From Rhodococcus sp. OK302 (GTDB lineage Bacteria; Actinomycetota; Actinomycetes; Mycobacteriales; Mycobacteriaceae): DNA of 64,000 nucleotides. The notes below the pieces were generated by a model. That model saw only the letters and a program-made list of their open reading frames with translations. It was not told the origin of the DNA and did no database searches. The stretch lies in NCBI RefSeq assembly GCF_002245895.1, contig NZ_NPJZ01000001.1, forward strand, positions 5,409,001 through 5,473,000, written 5' to 3'. Shown here in pieces: positions 44,957-54,805 of this stretch. The stretch's first letter is position 1. Every line of letters begins with the position of its first letter. The position numbers and the translations under genes were made by a program.

Positions 44957-46126
44957 TCACTGCCAGTGCCACACGCTGCGGGTTGCGAGCACCCAACGGA
45001 CAGGATCGAGGCAACGGAATGGTGTGATTCCACTGGCGTGCAAGCGATCTCCGACGGGAGATTCACCCAATGCCGACACGGCGAAGTAGCGGTTGGTCAA
45101 CGGACGGCCGGTGTGCGGCTGATCCACCGACATCACCATCGGCGTGGCGTCCAGCTTCTTGAGCAAGCTGCGCACTTCTTGATTGAGAAGCTGGCCGTCG
45201 CCGTCATGATACGGCGCCGACCGCAAGCTGAAGTCCCGCGAGAACGCCGCTCCCGGATTGGACATGATCCGGCTCCAGTCGCTTCCTTCGACGCTCTGAA
45301 GCGCCTGCAGTGCATCAAATTTGGAAAGAATGATGGCCAGGTTCGGGGTACCCAAGCCGATGATGCCCAGAACCGTGCGCAATACGGTTCGGGGATCGCC
45401 GCCAACCCGCTCCTGAGTGGGCACCAGATCGTGCAGTTGGTTGGTCACCGATTCGACCTTCAGCGGATCGAACATGAACAGCACACCGTCCGCGTGCGCG
45501 AAGAACTGTAGCCACGGAGCTCGTGCGTTGTCCGGATTCTCGAGGTCCTCGCCGGCAACGTCGCGAATCACGAGAATCTGCGACACAGCGTTCCAATGGC
45601 CGAGACTGAAAATCAGTGGCTCTCGCTGATACGGATTTCCGGTGTGCGCGGCCGGGGTGGCTTCGAGGATTCCCCGAGCCTCGTACAACGGCGCCTCGTA
45701 ATGATCGCGATACGTGGCTTCGGTAGTGCTGTCGAATGGTTCGACGACGGCATTGAAGCTCTCACCGAGCAATTGCAACTGCTTGATCAGCACCGCAATG
45801 TAGACGGTCTTACCCGTTGCGCGGGCGCCCGCCATGGCGATGCAGGTGACCTGTGCGTTGCGCCAGCCGTCAACGAGCACGTAGTGGCACGTGGGGCAGA
45901 CTTCGCGGACGGGTCCGCCGAGCTCGAGTTCGGCGTATTGCGGCGGCGGTGCCCAGCTCGCATGAGCGTCTACCGGCCGACGCAACTCGATGATCTTGCG
46001 CGAGAGCACCTGACCGCCGTGATACGAGCTGGCGACCGGATCTACCTCGGTTGTCGTACCGGACACCTGGGTCCAGGCAAAATGGTCAGCAGTCAAGCTG
46101 ACGAAGCAGCGTGGGCATTTGCTCAC
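44957..46126 (-). CDS. TRAFAC-class GTPase with zinc ribbon
   Basis: The 389-residue protein starts at a GTG that overlaps the VWA gene stop (GTGA). A split zinc ribbon (C4, C7 and C77, C80) precedes a P-loop GTPase domain: G1 GARATGKT (100-107), G3 DVAGED (189-194) and G4 SKFD (268-271), then 'YFAVSALGESP' as the G5-like strand. This is the arrangement of 'TRAFAC clade GTPase' proteins that occur with GAP1, VWA and tubulin-like genes. It is the likely switch of the cluster. The unusual G4 (SKFD in place of NKxD) is common in this group. Confidence 0.86.
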   Translation of the reverse strand: MSKCPRCFVSLTADHFAWTQVSGTTTEVDPVASSYHGGQVLSRKIIELRRPVDAHASWAPPPQYAELELGGPVREVCPTCHYVLVDGWRNAQVTCIAMAGARATGKTVYIAVLIKQLQLLGESFNAVVEPFDSTTEATYRDHYEAPLYEARGILEATPAAHTGNPYQREPLIFSLGHWNAVSQILVIRDVAGEDLENPDNARAPWLQFFAHADGVLFMFDPLKVESVTNQLHDLVPTQERVGGDPRTVLRTVLGIIGLGTPNLAIILSKFDALQALQSVEGSDWSRIMSNPGAAFSRDFSLRSAPYHDGDGQLLNQEVRSLLKKLDATPMVMSVDQPHTGRPLTNRYFAVSALGESPVGDRLHASGITPFRCLDPVRWVLATRSVWHWQ

Positions 46127-47127
46127 GGTAAACCACCGGTGGTCGAATCGGACATAACAGGAGACAATAGCTGGGAAACGATCCGGGACAGTCCACCCGG
46201 ATCAGTGATGAGCGTCGCAACCGTGCCTGGCGCGATCACAGTGCAGTACGCCCCGGCGGGAACCGTCCCCGGTAACGCATCGGACAACACCACCAGATGC
46301 CGGATCGCCGATGAGTCAGCCGTTGCCGCAGCAAAGTCCGCCGGTACGGCGTCGGTGATCGTGTAGACGATTCGCCGCGACTGCTCGGCAGGCGGCAGAA
46401 CGCGCGTGGCCTGGAAGCCGACACCGAGCAGCGCCGAATCCAGGTGCCCCTGAAGCACCGGCAGGAGATCGCGCAGGGCGCATTCAGGCATGGGGTGCGT
46501 CTGCGAGCCAAGCACGGACACCACCGGTGTCCCATCGCCGAGCACTGTAGACACACCGGCCAGCAGGTCTGCGACGGTAGCAACACTGGAATCATCGAAA
46601 CGACGCATCATCGACATGGAACTGTCGACGTCGATACTCACCGCATATCGCTCCGCATCGCGCAGCCGGTCGGTACGCAGAATTCCGCGTGCACTTGAGC
46701 GGGCCAGCGAAGCCAATTCGCCCAGAGCAACATCGACTTCAGTTCTCCGCGCGGCAATTTCGAGCGAATCAGTACCCAGCGTGACGGTGGCCAGATCGGC
46801 GCGATGCAAACCGGAAACATCCATCGGCCGAAGCTCGGCGCGATCGGGGTCGTGATCATTCTGGCTGTCGACACCGATCGTCACCCGCAGGACAGTTCCC
46901 TGAGGAAACGCAACAAGCCCATTACCAGGACGGGCCGAAATTGTGATGACGTCGGCCACGCGAGGAAGAATCATCAGCCCCGGTCGAGGATGCACAGCAC
47001 CAGTTGATTGGCCGGATTCCGCAGTGGCCGAAAGTTCGACGCCCACTCCACCCGCATCAGCACTGACGGCCAACGGCCGGCGCGGAAGTTCTACTCTCCC
47101 AGATCCATCGAGCACATATGCGGGCAT
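46123..47127 (-). CDS. VWA-domain protein of the GTPase cluster
   Basis: The 334-residue protein begins at ATG 47127, overlapping the GAP1-like stop by one base. An N-terminal beta-rich part (~1-130, with VLRVTIGVDSQNDHD) resembles a TerD-like or Ig-like sandwich. From ~160 there is a von Willebrand A domain: YAVSIDVDSSMSM holds the MIDAS DxSxS sequence, and HLVVLSDALPG supplies the later acidic strand. There is no signal peptide or membrane helix, so it is cytosolic. VWA domains bind metal ions and ligand proteins and may assemble the complex here. Confidence 0.78.
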   Translation of the reverse strand: MPAYVLDGSGRVELPRRPLAVSADAGGVGVELSATAESGQSTGAVHPRPGLMILPRVADVITISARPGNGLVAFPQGTVLRVTIGVDSQNDHDPDRAELRPMDVSGLHRADLATVTLGTDSLEIAARRTEVDVALGELASLARSSARGILRTDRLRDAERYAVSIDVDSSMSMMRRFDDSSVATVADLLAGVSTVLGDGTPVVSVLGSQTHPMPECALRDLLPVLQGHLDSALLGVGFQATRVLPPAEQSRRIVYTITDAVPADFAAATADSSAIRHLVVLSDALPGTVPAGAYCTVIAPGTVATLITDPGGLSRIVSQLLSPVMSDSTTGGLP

Positions 47128-50072
47128 CAGCCTCGGTCCTTTCCGAACTTACGAGCAAATATTCCTTGCGAAGGAGCCTGTTTCGGCCTCTCCGTGACCA
47201 AATAGTCGAACCATTGCCACGCATGAGGCCGGTATCTGTCGACGTCCACCGACTGGCCGACAGACTCCCGACGTCGCGCTTCATCACGAAACATATCGAC
47301 GATGGGCGACGGTCCGTTGCGGTCGAATCCATACAGATCGGCCAGCGACTCACGTGCCAGGGACTCCAGGAGTCCGTTTCCGTTCTTGGTTCCGAGTCCG
47401 AGACTCGTCAGGAGATCCGGAGTTGGGCGTTCCGTCTCGGGAGCGCCATCGGTCAAGAGCATCACTGTTGCCAGCAGCCACTCCCGATCGATGATGCGTG
47501 ACCCAATCAGCTCGGCAATATTGTCGCTGACATAGTTGCTCGAACCCAGAATCGACGGCCTCAAACCGGCGATCTGAGCTTCGCCAACAAACGGCACAAA
47601 GGGCGCACCGTGTCGGTCGCGAGCCCATCGGGATGTGAAGAGCAGAACCGCGAGCCTGCCGCGGATATCGTTGGACAGTTCGGCAATCTCGGCTGCGTTC
47701 ATGTGGCAGTAGTCGATGAGGGCGGGTCGCATCAGCCCTACCCGATACTGCAGTTCTCCGGAACCCTGCTCTGCCCATCGATCGATGAATCGCACCTGCG
47801 CCCAGGCCAATGCGGTTTCATCGCCCCGCCGATTCGGCGGGGTGATGACCGTATCCAGTCGTTGAGCCTCCACGTCCGTACACAACAGATGTGCTGCTGC
47901 CGTCGCGAGTTCGCCTGATCTCGGATTCAGATTATGCGACACCATGATCCGCTGAAGGAACCGTGGCGCAATCACTCCGGGAAATTGTGCGGCCAAGTTC
48001 ACGAGATCTTCGGCAAGAAGATGGGGAGAACTGAGCAATCTGCTCGCCGGTGAGGGCACAAACCCACCGTTGTAGACCTCCCACAGAACGCGCCACAAGG
48101 ATTGCGGCACATACGTTCCCCAACCGTCCGCGCCGTGATCAGTCGGCCCGGAAAGTTTCCGGAGCACCAAATCCGACGCCAATGCCACGGCAGACTCGGC
48201 GACGACCTCCGGGTGCACGTCGATTCGCCCATCCGTGGGCAGATCGTCGAACTGCAGCATCCACTCGATCACATCACCTGGTACGCGAGCGCCCAATGGT
48301 CGGGTTGCGAAGTACCCCGCGCCTTTTCCATCCGTGACGCATCCCCGAAGCAATCCCCGAAGCGGGGCATCGATCGCGCCGACACCCTCGATAAAGGACG
48401 AGGCAACCGCTTCATCGAACAACAGGGGCACCACTGCCCACTCGACCAGACTCTGCACGACAGTGACGATGACATCATCGGTCACTCCGGCGAACATGAT
48501 CACATCAGCAAACCGAAGGATTTCCGTTTCAATAAGGAACCGCTTGTCAGACTGCACACGCGGATTCTTGACACTGAGCCGGTTGAAGAAGTCCTCTGCC
48601 GTCGCCTCCACCATGGCCAAGAGCCCGCGCGATGGCTGAAATTCGAAGCGCCCCAATTCATCACGAAAGTTGTACGGCCCACTCGACCAACCCGGGACGC
48701 GCCGAACGAACTCGAGAAACCGAAGCCAGCGTTCTTCGGACTGCTCGGGAGTGTCGCTGGGGAGCGCAAGAATGTCATGCATTACCTGGGATGGTTCCCG
48801 GCGCTGCACCGACTCCGGAGCATACGTCGAAGCAGGCGCGTAGCCATCCGGCCAACCCGGTACCGGCTTCGCGGTAGATGACGATGCAGCATGCGGAGCC
48901 GGTATGGCCGACGGCAAAGGCGCGGGCGATGCCTGGAACCGCACTGCCGGCAACAGCGGCGGGACATGATTGATTACTCTCATCGCTTCGGTGTGCGCGT
49001 CACGGAAATCATCATCGACCCGCACGAGTGTCGCCAAGGGCCAAGCTGTTTCGGCACCACGCACCGGGTCTGAATCGGCAATCGCATCCAGGTCCCCCAA
49101 CGCCTCGACTGCGGTGTCCGGATCCAGGAGCACTGCCTGCGCCAAAGCTGACCACTCCGTGACTGTGACCGCGACCCCCGCTGCGGTGAGGTGCGCCTCG
49201 ACGCCCAGTTCGCCCGGTGACAAGCTCTCGATTTCGCTGATTACAACGAAACGATCTGGCAGTTCCAAGCTTTCGATATCTTCGACCGGAACGCACACGA
49301 CATGCACGTTCAACTCGTCGAGGTCTTCGGCACTCGGCCGCCGCTCGAAGGTGGAGAAGTAGAAGTGCGTCGACGCGGCGGCCGACATCAGCGCACTCAG
49401 GGCACCGATCCACATCGCGCCCCGGTCCGGATTCTCAACCCCGAGAACGACTGTGCCCCCGTTATGCATCGCATGATGCACTGCATCGAGCAGGACACAC
49501 AGCACACCGATCCGCCACACGTCAGGGTCGAGAATGAACTCCACCACTGCCCGTAGATCCACTACTGTGCCCGAACGAAACTCCGCGGCCGCAGCAAGCC
49601 CAGCTCGAAGCACCTGTTCGGCACCGAATGGAATCAACCAGTCACTGGAGTGCCACAACGAAATCGGCCTTCGGCGCGGAGGCAGTTCCGGATTTCGGTC
49701 GACGAGGACGTGGACGAACACGTTGCCGGGGCGTCCCGATGCGTCCGAACCTGCCGGTACTGAATGCCAGTACGCAACATCACCGTCGTAGAGGGGTCCG
49801 TAATGCAGACGCCGCGGCCTCGACTCGATCTGCTCCTGAGTCGGAAAGGCCGGGGGCACAACAACTGTCTCGAGCCGGGTGTTGATGCCGGCGCGCACTG
49901 CATCCTGCTCGGTCTCGTCCAGCTCGCCGGCAACGTCTTTGACCTGCCAGCCGCCCAGCACCTGACCGCGGCCGGTTGTCGGACGATCAAACGATGTGTA
50001 CGTCAACTGCCCGTACCGAGGGGTGCCGGCAAGCGCGAACGCTTCAGCACCGACTAGGTTTTCACTACTCAT
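47127..50072 (-). CDS. GTPase-associated protein 1-like (GAP1) large subunit
   Basis: The 981-residue protein is coupled to both neighbours (ATGA start). The N-terminal ~150 residues (YGQLTYTSFDRP..., 'VFVHVLVDRNPEL') fit a GAP1-N2-type beta domain. Residues ~165-330 form the GAP1-M-like P-loop-related region (VVEFILDPDVWRIGVLCVLLDAV, VVLGVENPDRG). After a Pro/Ala linker near 390-420 the C-terminal ~550 residues are helical repeats. In known conflict systems these proteins accompany TRAFAC GTPases as scaffolds or effector loaders. The family assignment is moderately secure; no enzymatic motif is visible. Confidence 0.75.
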   Translation of the reverse strand: MSSENLVGAEAFALAGTPRYGQLTYTSFDRPTTGRGQVLGGWQVKDVAGELDETEQDAVRAGINTRLETVVVPPAFPTQEQIESRPRRLHYGPLYDGDVAYWHSVPAGSDASGRPGNVFVHVLVDRNPELPPRRRPISLWHSSDWLIPFGAEQVLRAGLAAAAEFRSGTVVDLRAVVEFILDPDVWRIGVLCVLLDAVHHAMHNGGTVVLGVENPDRGAMWIGALSALMSAAASTHFYFSTFERRPSAEDLDELNVHVVCVPVEDIESLELPDRFVVISEIESLSPGELGVEAHLTAAGVAVTVTEWSALAQAVLLDPDTAVEALGDLDAIADSDPVRGAETAWPLATLVRVDDDFRDAHTEAMRVINHVPPLLPAVRFQASPAPLPSAIPAPHAASSSTAKPVPGWPDGYAPASTYAPESVQRREPSQVMHDILALPSDTPEQSEERWLRFLEFVRRVPGWSSGPYNFRDELGRFEFQPSRGLLAMVEATAEDFFNRLSVKNPRVQSDKRFLIETEILRFADVIMFAGVTDDVIVTVVQSLVEWAVVPLLFDEAVASSFIEGVGAIDAPLRGLLRGCVTDGKGAGYFATRPLGARVPGDVIEWMLQFDDLPTDGRIDVHPEVVAESAVALASDLVLRKLSGPTDHGADGWGTYVPQSLWRVLWEVYNGGFVPSPASRLLSSPHLLAEDLVNLAAQFPGVIAPRFLQRIMVSHNLNPRSGELATAAAHLLCTDVEAQRLDTVITPPNRRGDETALAWAQVRFIDRWAEQGSGELQYRVGLMRPALIDYCHMNAAEIAELSNDIRGRLAVLLFTSRWARDRHGAPFVPFVGEAQIAGLRPSILGSSNYVSDNIAELIGSRIIDREWLLATVMLLTDGAPETERPTPDLLTSLGLGTKNGNGLLESLARESLADLYGFDRNGPSPIVDMFRDEARRRESVGQSVDVDRYRPHAWQWFDYLVTERPKQAPSQGIFARKFGKDRG

Positions 50073-52054
50073 CCTGCCTGCCCAGCTGACGCGCCTCTGC
50101 CGTCGACCCAGAGCTTCTCGACGGCCGGGTCGATGAGGGCAAAGGTACTCCGATGGCTCGGGTGCAGGTCTGCGAACAGCCGGATATAGCCGTAGAGGCC
50201 GCGCACGTCAGCACTCCACGTCGCTCCCCGATCAGCACGACTGAGCTGGTTGGGCTGGAACTGCTTCGAACGTCCATTGCCGTCCGCTCCGGCAGCCCAC
50301 ACATCGACGGCTGTACCGTCCATGGAACTCAACGGCAATCGATTTGCGTTGTACACCAACATAAACGGCGGCGATCCGTGCGTATCACGTTCCGGAGCGA
50401 GCGTGATGTCGACGGTGGAACCGGAATTGGGACCGACAATGTCGTACTGAACCCGCAACAGTCCGGGATAGTCGACGACGGTCGGTGCGCCGAGCACCTT
50501 GGCGCCGGCCGTGTACGACACGGGAACCACATGCACCGAGCATCCGATCGCGGGCAGCTGCGTGGGGAAATGCAGGCCGCCGTCCCGCTCGTAGCGGTTC
50601 CGCGAGATCTCGTGCCCGGCCGGCTGAGCCAGCGCACTTTCCGAATCCATATCGCGGGTACTGACATACACCTCGATGGCAGCCGCACCTTCGGGCCAGG
50701 CGAACGTCAAGAGTTGCTCGGCGCAGCGCTCCACCAAACGCAAATGCCGGACCGCTCCGAGTGGTCGCGTGGCCGATACCGTCTTCCCGACCTGAACACT
50801 GTTGTCGAGAGTTGTCACCGGCGTGAAGTAGGCGCGCGTCCATCCGCGTGGCCAGGACACTTCGGCCATCACACAATTCCCGGTCTGAGCACCCTTGATC
50901 GGATGGATCAGACGCGCATCGGTCGGCAGGCCGCCGGACGCTTCGAGAGCGCCTTCTGCCAAGACCGATTCTTCGATGCCTGGCTTCGGGCCACTTTCGG
51001 TGCGGTAGATGACAACCTTGCCCACCGGTGGACTGCTCCAACGCAAGTCGAAGCGAGGTTCCTCGGCGTCACCGTAGGTCTCGACCGCGAGATCGAGTAC
51101 CGGCGAAAGAATCACCGAAACCTGTACGACCTCCTCGACCGGCGGAGACAGTTCGGTACCGCTGTCTACGGGCACTTCACAGATAGCTCGATACAGATAG
51201 CGCTGACCGCGCTCGGCTGTCGAGTCCACGAATCCACCGAGGTTGTCGTCGTCGGGATGGAGCCGAACCTGACCACCCGTTCCGGGACCGCCCGCCAGTG
51301 CCATCCGCATGACGCGGACAACTTTCACACCGGGCCAGGTGTCCCAGCGCCCGATGACCGTACCTTCGTCTTCTGAAATCGCCAGATCCACGACGGGACT
51401 GATGATCTGAGCGGTGCCGATCAGGGTCGGCTGTTCCGATGCCGCATCGGCGATTGTCCGTCCGACGTGGCACCACACCTGAACGAACCGCACTGCCGAA
51501 CTCGGCGGACGCAAATCCGTCAGCGAGACGTCCGTCGTAGCACCGAGCAGTTCACCGGCTTCCGGCTTGTAGGCGCGGTTTTCCTCGTTGGAGACAACCC
51601 GGTAGATGACAACCTGGCCGCTGCCGGCCGGATGCGGTTCCCATTCGAAGCGATATCCACCCTGAGACTTCTTCGCTGCCAGCTTGATTCCGTTGTCGAC
51701 ATCGATGGAGTAGTCGAATTCACAGAAATCGTCGGAACTCAGTTCGAGTAGATTTGCGACGACCGGCGTCTGCGCCGCGACTGGTGCCACTGTGACCGGT
51801 TCGGTAGTGGGCGCACTGCTCGGTGCGGCAGAGCCGGAGCTGTTGTTGTCGAGTCCGGCAAGGACATTCGCGATGTGTCCAGCCATGGGCTTGGCTGTGC
51901 GCGGAAGCATCGATTCAATTTCGGTGCTTGTCCGTCGGTTGGAACGCGCGATCTGCGTGAGATGCGCATCCTTGATTACGCCGATCTGCAGTTGATCGGC
52001 CGCAATCGCTCCCGATCGCCATTGCAGAAGTGCGTCGAGTACCTGTCCGCTCAT
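50069..52054 (-). CDS. FN3-like repeat protein of the cluster
   Basis: The 661-residue protein starts at ATG 52054. A helical N-terminus (~1-85) is followed by four or five ~95-residue beta-sandwich repeats with fibronectin-III-like features: 'FEWEPHPAGSGQVVIYRVVS', 'VIGRWDTWPGVKVVRVMR', 'FDLRWSSPPVGKVVIYRTES' and 'LTFAWPEGAAAIEVYVSTRD', each with the W and Y core positions. It has no signal peptide, which is unusual for FN3 arrays. Such a rod could serve as a spacer or assembly platform for the tubulin and GAP1 proteins. FN3 is a pattern-based call. Confidence 0.72.
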   Translation of the reverse strand: MSGQVLDALLQWRSGAIAADQLQIGVIKDAHLTQIARSNRRTSTEIESMLPRTAKPMAGHIANVLAGLDNNSSGSAAPSSAPTTEPVTVAPVAAQTPVVANLLELSSDDFCEFDYSIDVDNGIKLAAKKSQGGYRFEWEPHPAGSGQVVIYRVVSNEENRAYKPEAGELLGATTDVSLTDLRPPSSAVRFVQVWCHVGRTIADAASEQPTLIGTAQIISPVVDLAISEDEGTVIGRWDTWPGVKVVRVMRMALAGGPGTGGQVRLHPDDDNLGGFVDSTAERGQRYLYRAICEVPVDSGTELSPPVEEVVQVSVILSPVLDLAVETYGDAEEPRFDLRWSSPPVGKVVIYRTESGPKPGIEESVLAEGALEASGGLPTDARLIHPIKGAQTGNCVMAEVSWPRGWTRAYFTPVTTLDNSVQVGKTVSATRPLGAVRHLRLVERCAEQLLTFAWPEGAAAIEVYVSTRDMDSESALAQPAGHEISRNRYERDGGLHFPTQLPAIGCSVHVVPVSYTAGAKVLGAPTVVDYPGLLRVQYDIVGPNSGSTVDITLAPERDTHGSPPFMLVYNANRLPLSSMDGTAVDVWAAGADGNGRSKQFQPNQLSRADRGATWSADVRGLYGYIRLFADLHPSHRSTFALIDPAVEKLWVDGRGASAGQAG

Positions 52055-52068
52055 CGCTCAAGCCTCTT

Positions 52069-54804
52069 TCAGAAATTCATGCCGTCGATGGACGGCGCTC
52101 GGAAGGGATCGGAGACGGGTGCCGCACTGGGGGCACCACTGAAACCACCGAGTGCCACGGAGTCCGGCGATACCGGAATCTCGTAGGAGTACTGGTCCAC
52201 GGCGACTTTGCCCTCGCTCCCGAACTGGAGTTCCTCCCGCGCGAGCCCTTCACTGAACTGGGTAGTCACCGCGATCAAGCCCAGTCCGAGCCGCGCTTGA
52301 TCCGCACGGCCGCCGCGCACTGCTGCGCGACCGCTGGTTGACGCGAGGTCCGTCAGCAACGTCCGATCGAAGAATCCGCTCTCCGCGAACTCTCCCCGAA
52401 CGCCGACACCCGCCATGAAACCGTCGAGAGTCTGTATCCGAGACTGCCCTTCGTCGCGAACCTCGACCGAGGACACCAACTCCGTGATCAACGAAGCCTT
52501 GGATCCGCCGAGCTCGGTCAGAGCGCGTTCCCAGACCACATCTGCACCGTCGAGTTCGATCTCACCGGCAGCCAACTTGGCCGACCAGACATCGAGCGCA
52601 GAACCCGAACCCCAACCTTGCTTGGCGTACAGCAGTTCTGGACTCTGCCGCACATCCAGCCCCAGCGCTCCCAAGTGATCGCCGGCGCCGCGGGCCAACT
52701 CGTCCCAAGGCGACGTCATCCAGCCCACGGTGAACAACTCACTGCGCAGTCGCTCGGCCACTTCTACAATCCGAACGGCCTCGGGGCGCGCTGATCCGAT
52801 GGCAGCCGAACGCGGAAGTCCCCAATTGATCTGGCGCGCCGAACCGGAACGTTTCGGCGCTTTGCCCAGCGGCTCAGCCAGGAAAGCCCCGAGCGCACCG
52901 CTCCACGAGACATGCTGGCGGTAGGCGGCAGTCAGGCGATCCAGATCACGCAAGGCAGTGCGAATATTCGCCTGATCCGCTTCCAATTCGCCGGAGGCCC
53001 TTCGTTGCCTGTTGATCATCTGGAACAGTTCTTGCTGACTTCGCGTGAACAGGATGAACAAGCTGGAGAACCAGACGAGGATCGCGACGACGACGATCAA
53101 CGCGCAGTGCCACCCCTTCAGGACGTCGCGATACGTCAGGTATCCCGCTACACCCATGATCACGATGGACAGGAACGTGATGATCTGAGCCCATCGGGCG
53201 AGACTGCGCTGACGCCCGCGGATCCCCTCGGATTGATCCTCGAATCCGGTGTGCGCTCGCAACTTCATGATGAGACCGCTGATTTCAGTTCTCGTCGAAT
53301 GCATTCCCTCGGCAAGGATCTGGCCGAAAGCGAAGCCGTACGAACGACGAATGCTCTGCCCCCAGGCGTCCACCGCACTGACGGTTCGACGCGCTTCCAA
53401 ACCCAGAACCTGATCTTGTTCGAGTTCACGCAACTGAGCGCGGAAATCCGAGATCGCCATGACGTCGTGCGCATCCAATCCGGATACGCCGGTGCTGGCC
53501 GCGATGATTCCCGGTACATCGGTGAACCGTTGGGCCTTACCCGGAACAATGTCCCCGGCAATACGGATTACTGCCCGATTGGCGCCGACCTGAACTGGCG
53601 GCAATCCCTGCGAACGTTCGCCCGCGTCGGCCAAAGTGAGTGCGCCCGCTGCGTAGTCGCTCCACAACCTCGACAAGTCGGCAGATGCTGCGTGGTGTCG
53701 ATTCTCGGTTCCGGGGTCCAATGCCGTCATCATCTGATGTGACGCGGCGCTGAACTCGGACCACTTCACCGAGCGTCCGTCCGGTCCTACCCCGTTGACA
53801 ACAATCGTGTACGCCGAGGAATCGGATCCGAAGACGGCCGAATTGACTGTCGCCGCCACAGCACCCGAAACGCCCCGCGAGACGCGGTTGTAGAAGGCCA
53901 TCGGAGCATTTCGCAGAGCGGAACCGATGAAGCTGAAGAACATCACCAGCGCCCGCCACAGACCGATCGCCTGCGAACCTTCGTCCACCGGCTTCGGTAC
54001 GCGCGACCCGACGAGCATTCCGCGATGCTTGGTCCACAGGTTCTGGGCCATTCTCCCCGTTGCCAGCGGCACATCTTCGACGTAGACAACACTGCCGCCG
54101 GCATCGAGCGGCAACGGCAGCGGACCTCCGATGTCGAGAACTTGCTCCCGCAGATCGTGCTCTGCCCCGGACGTTTCGAGTCGCCGATAGAACGACCGCA
54201 CCAACCGAATCGCGTCACCCGGAACGACGTGCAAATCGTCAAACGGCGCATGCTGCGCGTGGGCCCACAAGCCTGCTATACCGGCAATAACCGGAGCGGC
54301 GTTGCGTCCGATCACGACCGCATCCGTAGTTGCCTCGAGAGACACGTGCCCCATCCCCGGGCCGTTGGAATCTTCCGGCGCGATCAACAGGTTGTGCCAA
54401 CCGGCCAAAGCCGGTACGGCCGACTCGGGCACGCTCGCACCGCCGCGGGTCAGGATCATCCGGAGCCGAACCAACTGTGCGCTACCGGAATTTGCGACCA
54501 ACATATCCGCGATGGCCCGCTCGGAATCAACGCGAACTGCCTGAGCTCCCTCGATGAACGGAACCAGAACACAGAGCCGAACCCGCGTGACACGCGTCGA
54601 CGCCAACACGTTCTGGAGGGCAATCGTGGACGATTCTCCCCCGACGACGGAGGTCGCGGTCACACCCGCAGTACCCGCCATGGCGTCGTGCTCGTCGATC
54701 CACAGGAAGGGATCGACCAGCCCGGCGGCCGAAAGGTCGGTCAGGACGTCACGAACACCGTCGGCGGGTCCGTGGGCCGCGAGGAATACCGTCAACACAC
54801 TCAT
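52069..54804 (-). CDS. Large membrane-associated protein of unknown function
   Basis: The 911-residue protein starts one base after the tubulin-like gene's stop. The first ~200 residues are an alpha/beta domain (VLTVFLAAHGPADGV, VRLCVLVPFIEGAQ, GWHNLLIAPED). A possible amphipathic or membrane segment lies near 285-300, and two clear membrane helices near 545-600 (FLSIVIMGVAGYLTY and ALIVVVAILVWFSSLFILF) precede a coiled coil. The C-terminal ~250 residues are helical. No family is recognised. It may hold the cytosolic machinery at the membrane. Confidence 0.72.
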   Translation of the reverse strand: MSVLTVFLAAHGPADGVRDVLTDLSAAGLVDPFLWIDEHDAMAGTAGVTATSVVGGESSTIALQNVLASTRVTRVRLCVLVPFIEGAQAVRVDSERAIADMLVANSGSAQLVRLRMILTRGGASVPESAVPALAGWHNLLIAPEDSNGPGMGHVSLEATTDAVVIGRNAAPVIAGIAGLWAHAQHAPFDDLHVVPGDAIRLVRSFYRRLETSGAEHDLREQVLDIGGPLPLPLDAGGSVVYVEDVPLATGRMAQNLWTKHRGMLVGSRVPKPVDEGSQAIGLWRALVMFFSFIGSALRNAPMAFYNRVSRGVSGAVAATVNSAVFGSDSSAYTIVVNGVGPDGRSVKWSEFSAASHQMMTALDPGTENRHHAASADLSRLWSDYAAGALTLADAGERSQGLPPVQVGANRAVIRIAGDIVPGKAQRFTDVPGIIAASTGVSGLDAHDVMAISDFRAQLRELEQDQVLGLEARRTVSAVDAWGQSIRRSYGFAFGQILAEGMHSTRTEISGLIMKLRAHTGFEDQSEGIRGRQRSLARWAQIITFLSIVIMGVAGYLTYRDVLKGWHCALIVVVAILVWFSSLFILFTRSQQELFQMINRQRRASGELEADQANIRTALRDLDRLTAAYRQHVSWSGALGAFLAEPLGKAPKRSGSARQINWGLPRSAAIGSARPEAVRIVEVAERLRSELFTVGWMTSPWDELARGAGDHLGALGLDVRQSPELLYAKQGWGSGSALDVWSAKLAAGEIELDGADVVWERALTELGGSKASLITELVSSVEVRDEGQSRIQTLDGFMAGVGVRGEFAESGFFDRTLLTDLASTSGRAAVRGGRADQARLGLGLIAVTTQFSEGLAREELQFGSEGKVAVDQYSYEIPVSPDSVALGGFSGAPSAAPVSDPFRAPSIDGMNF

Positions 54805-54805
54805 G

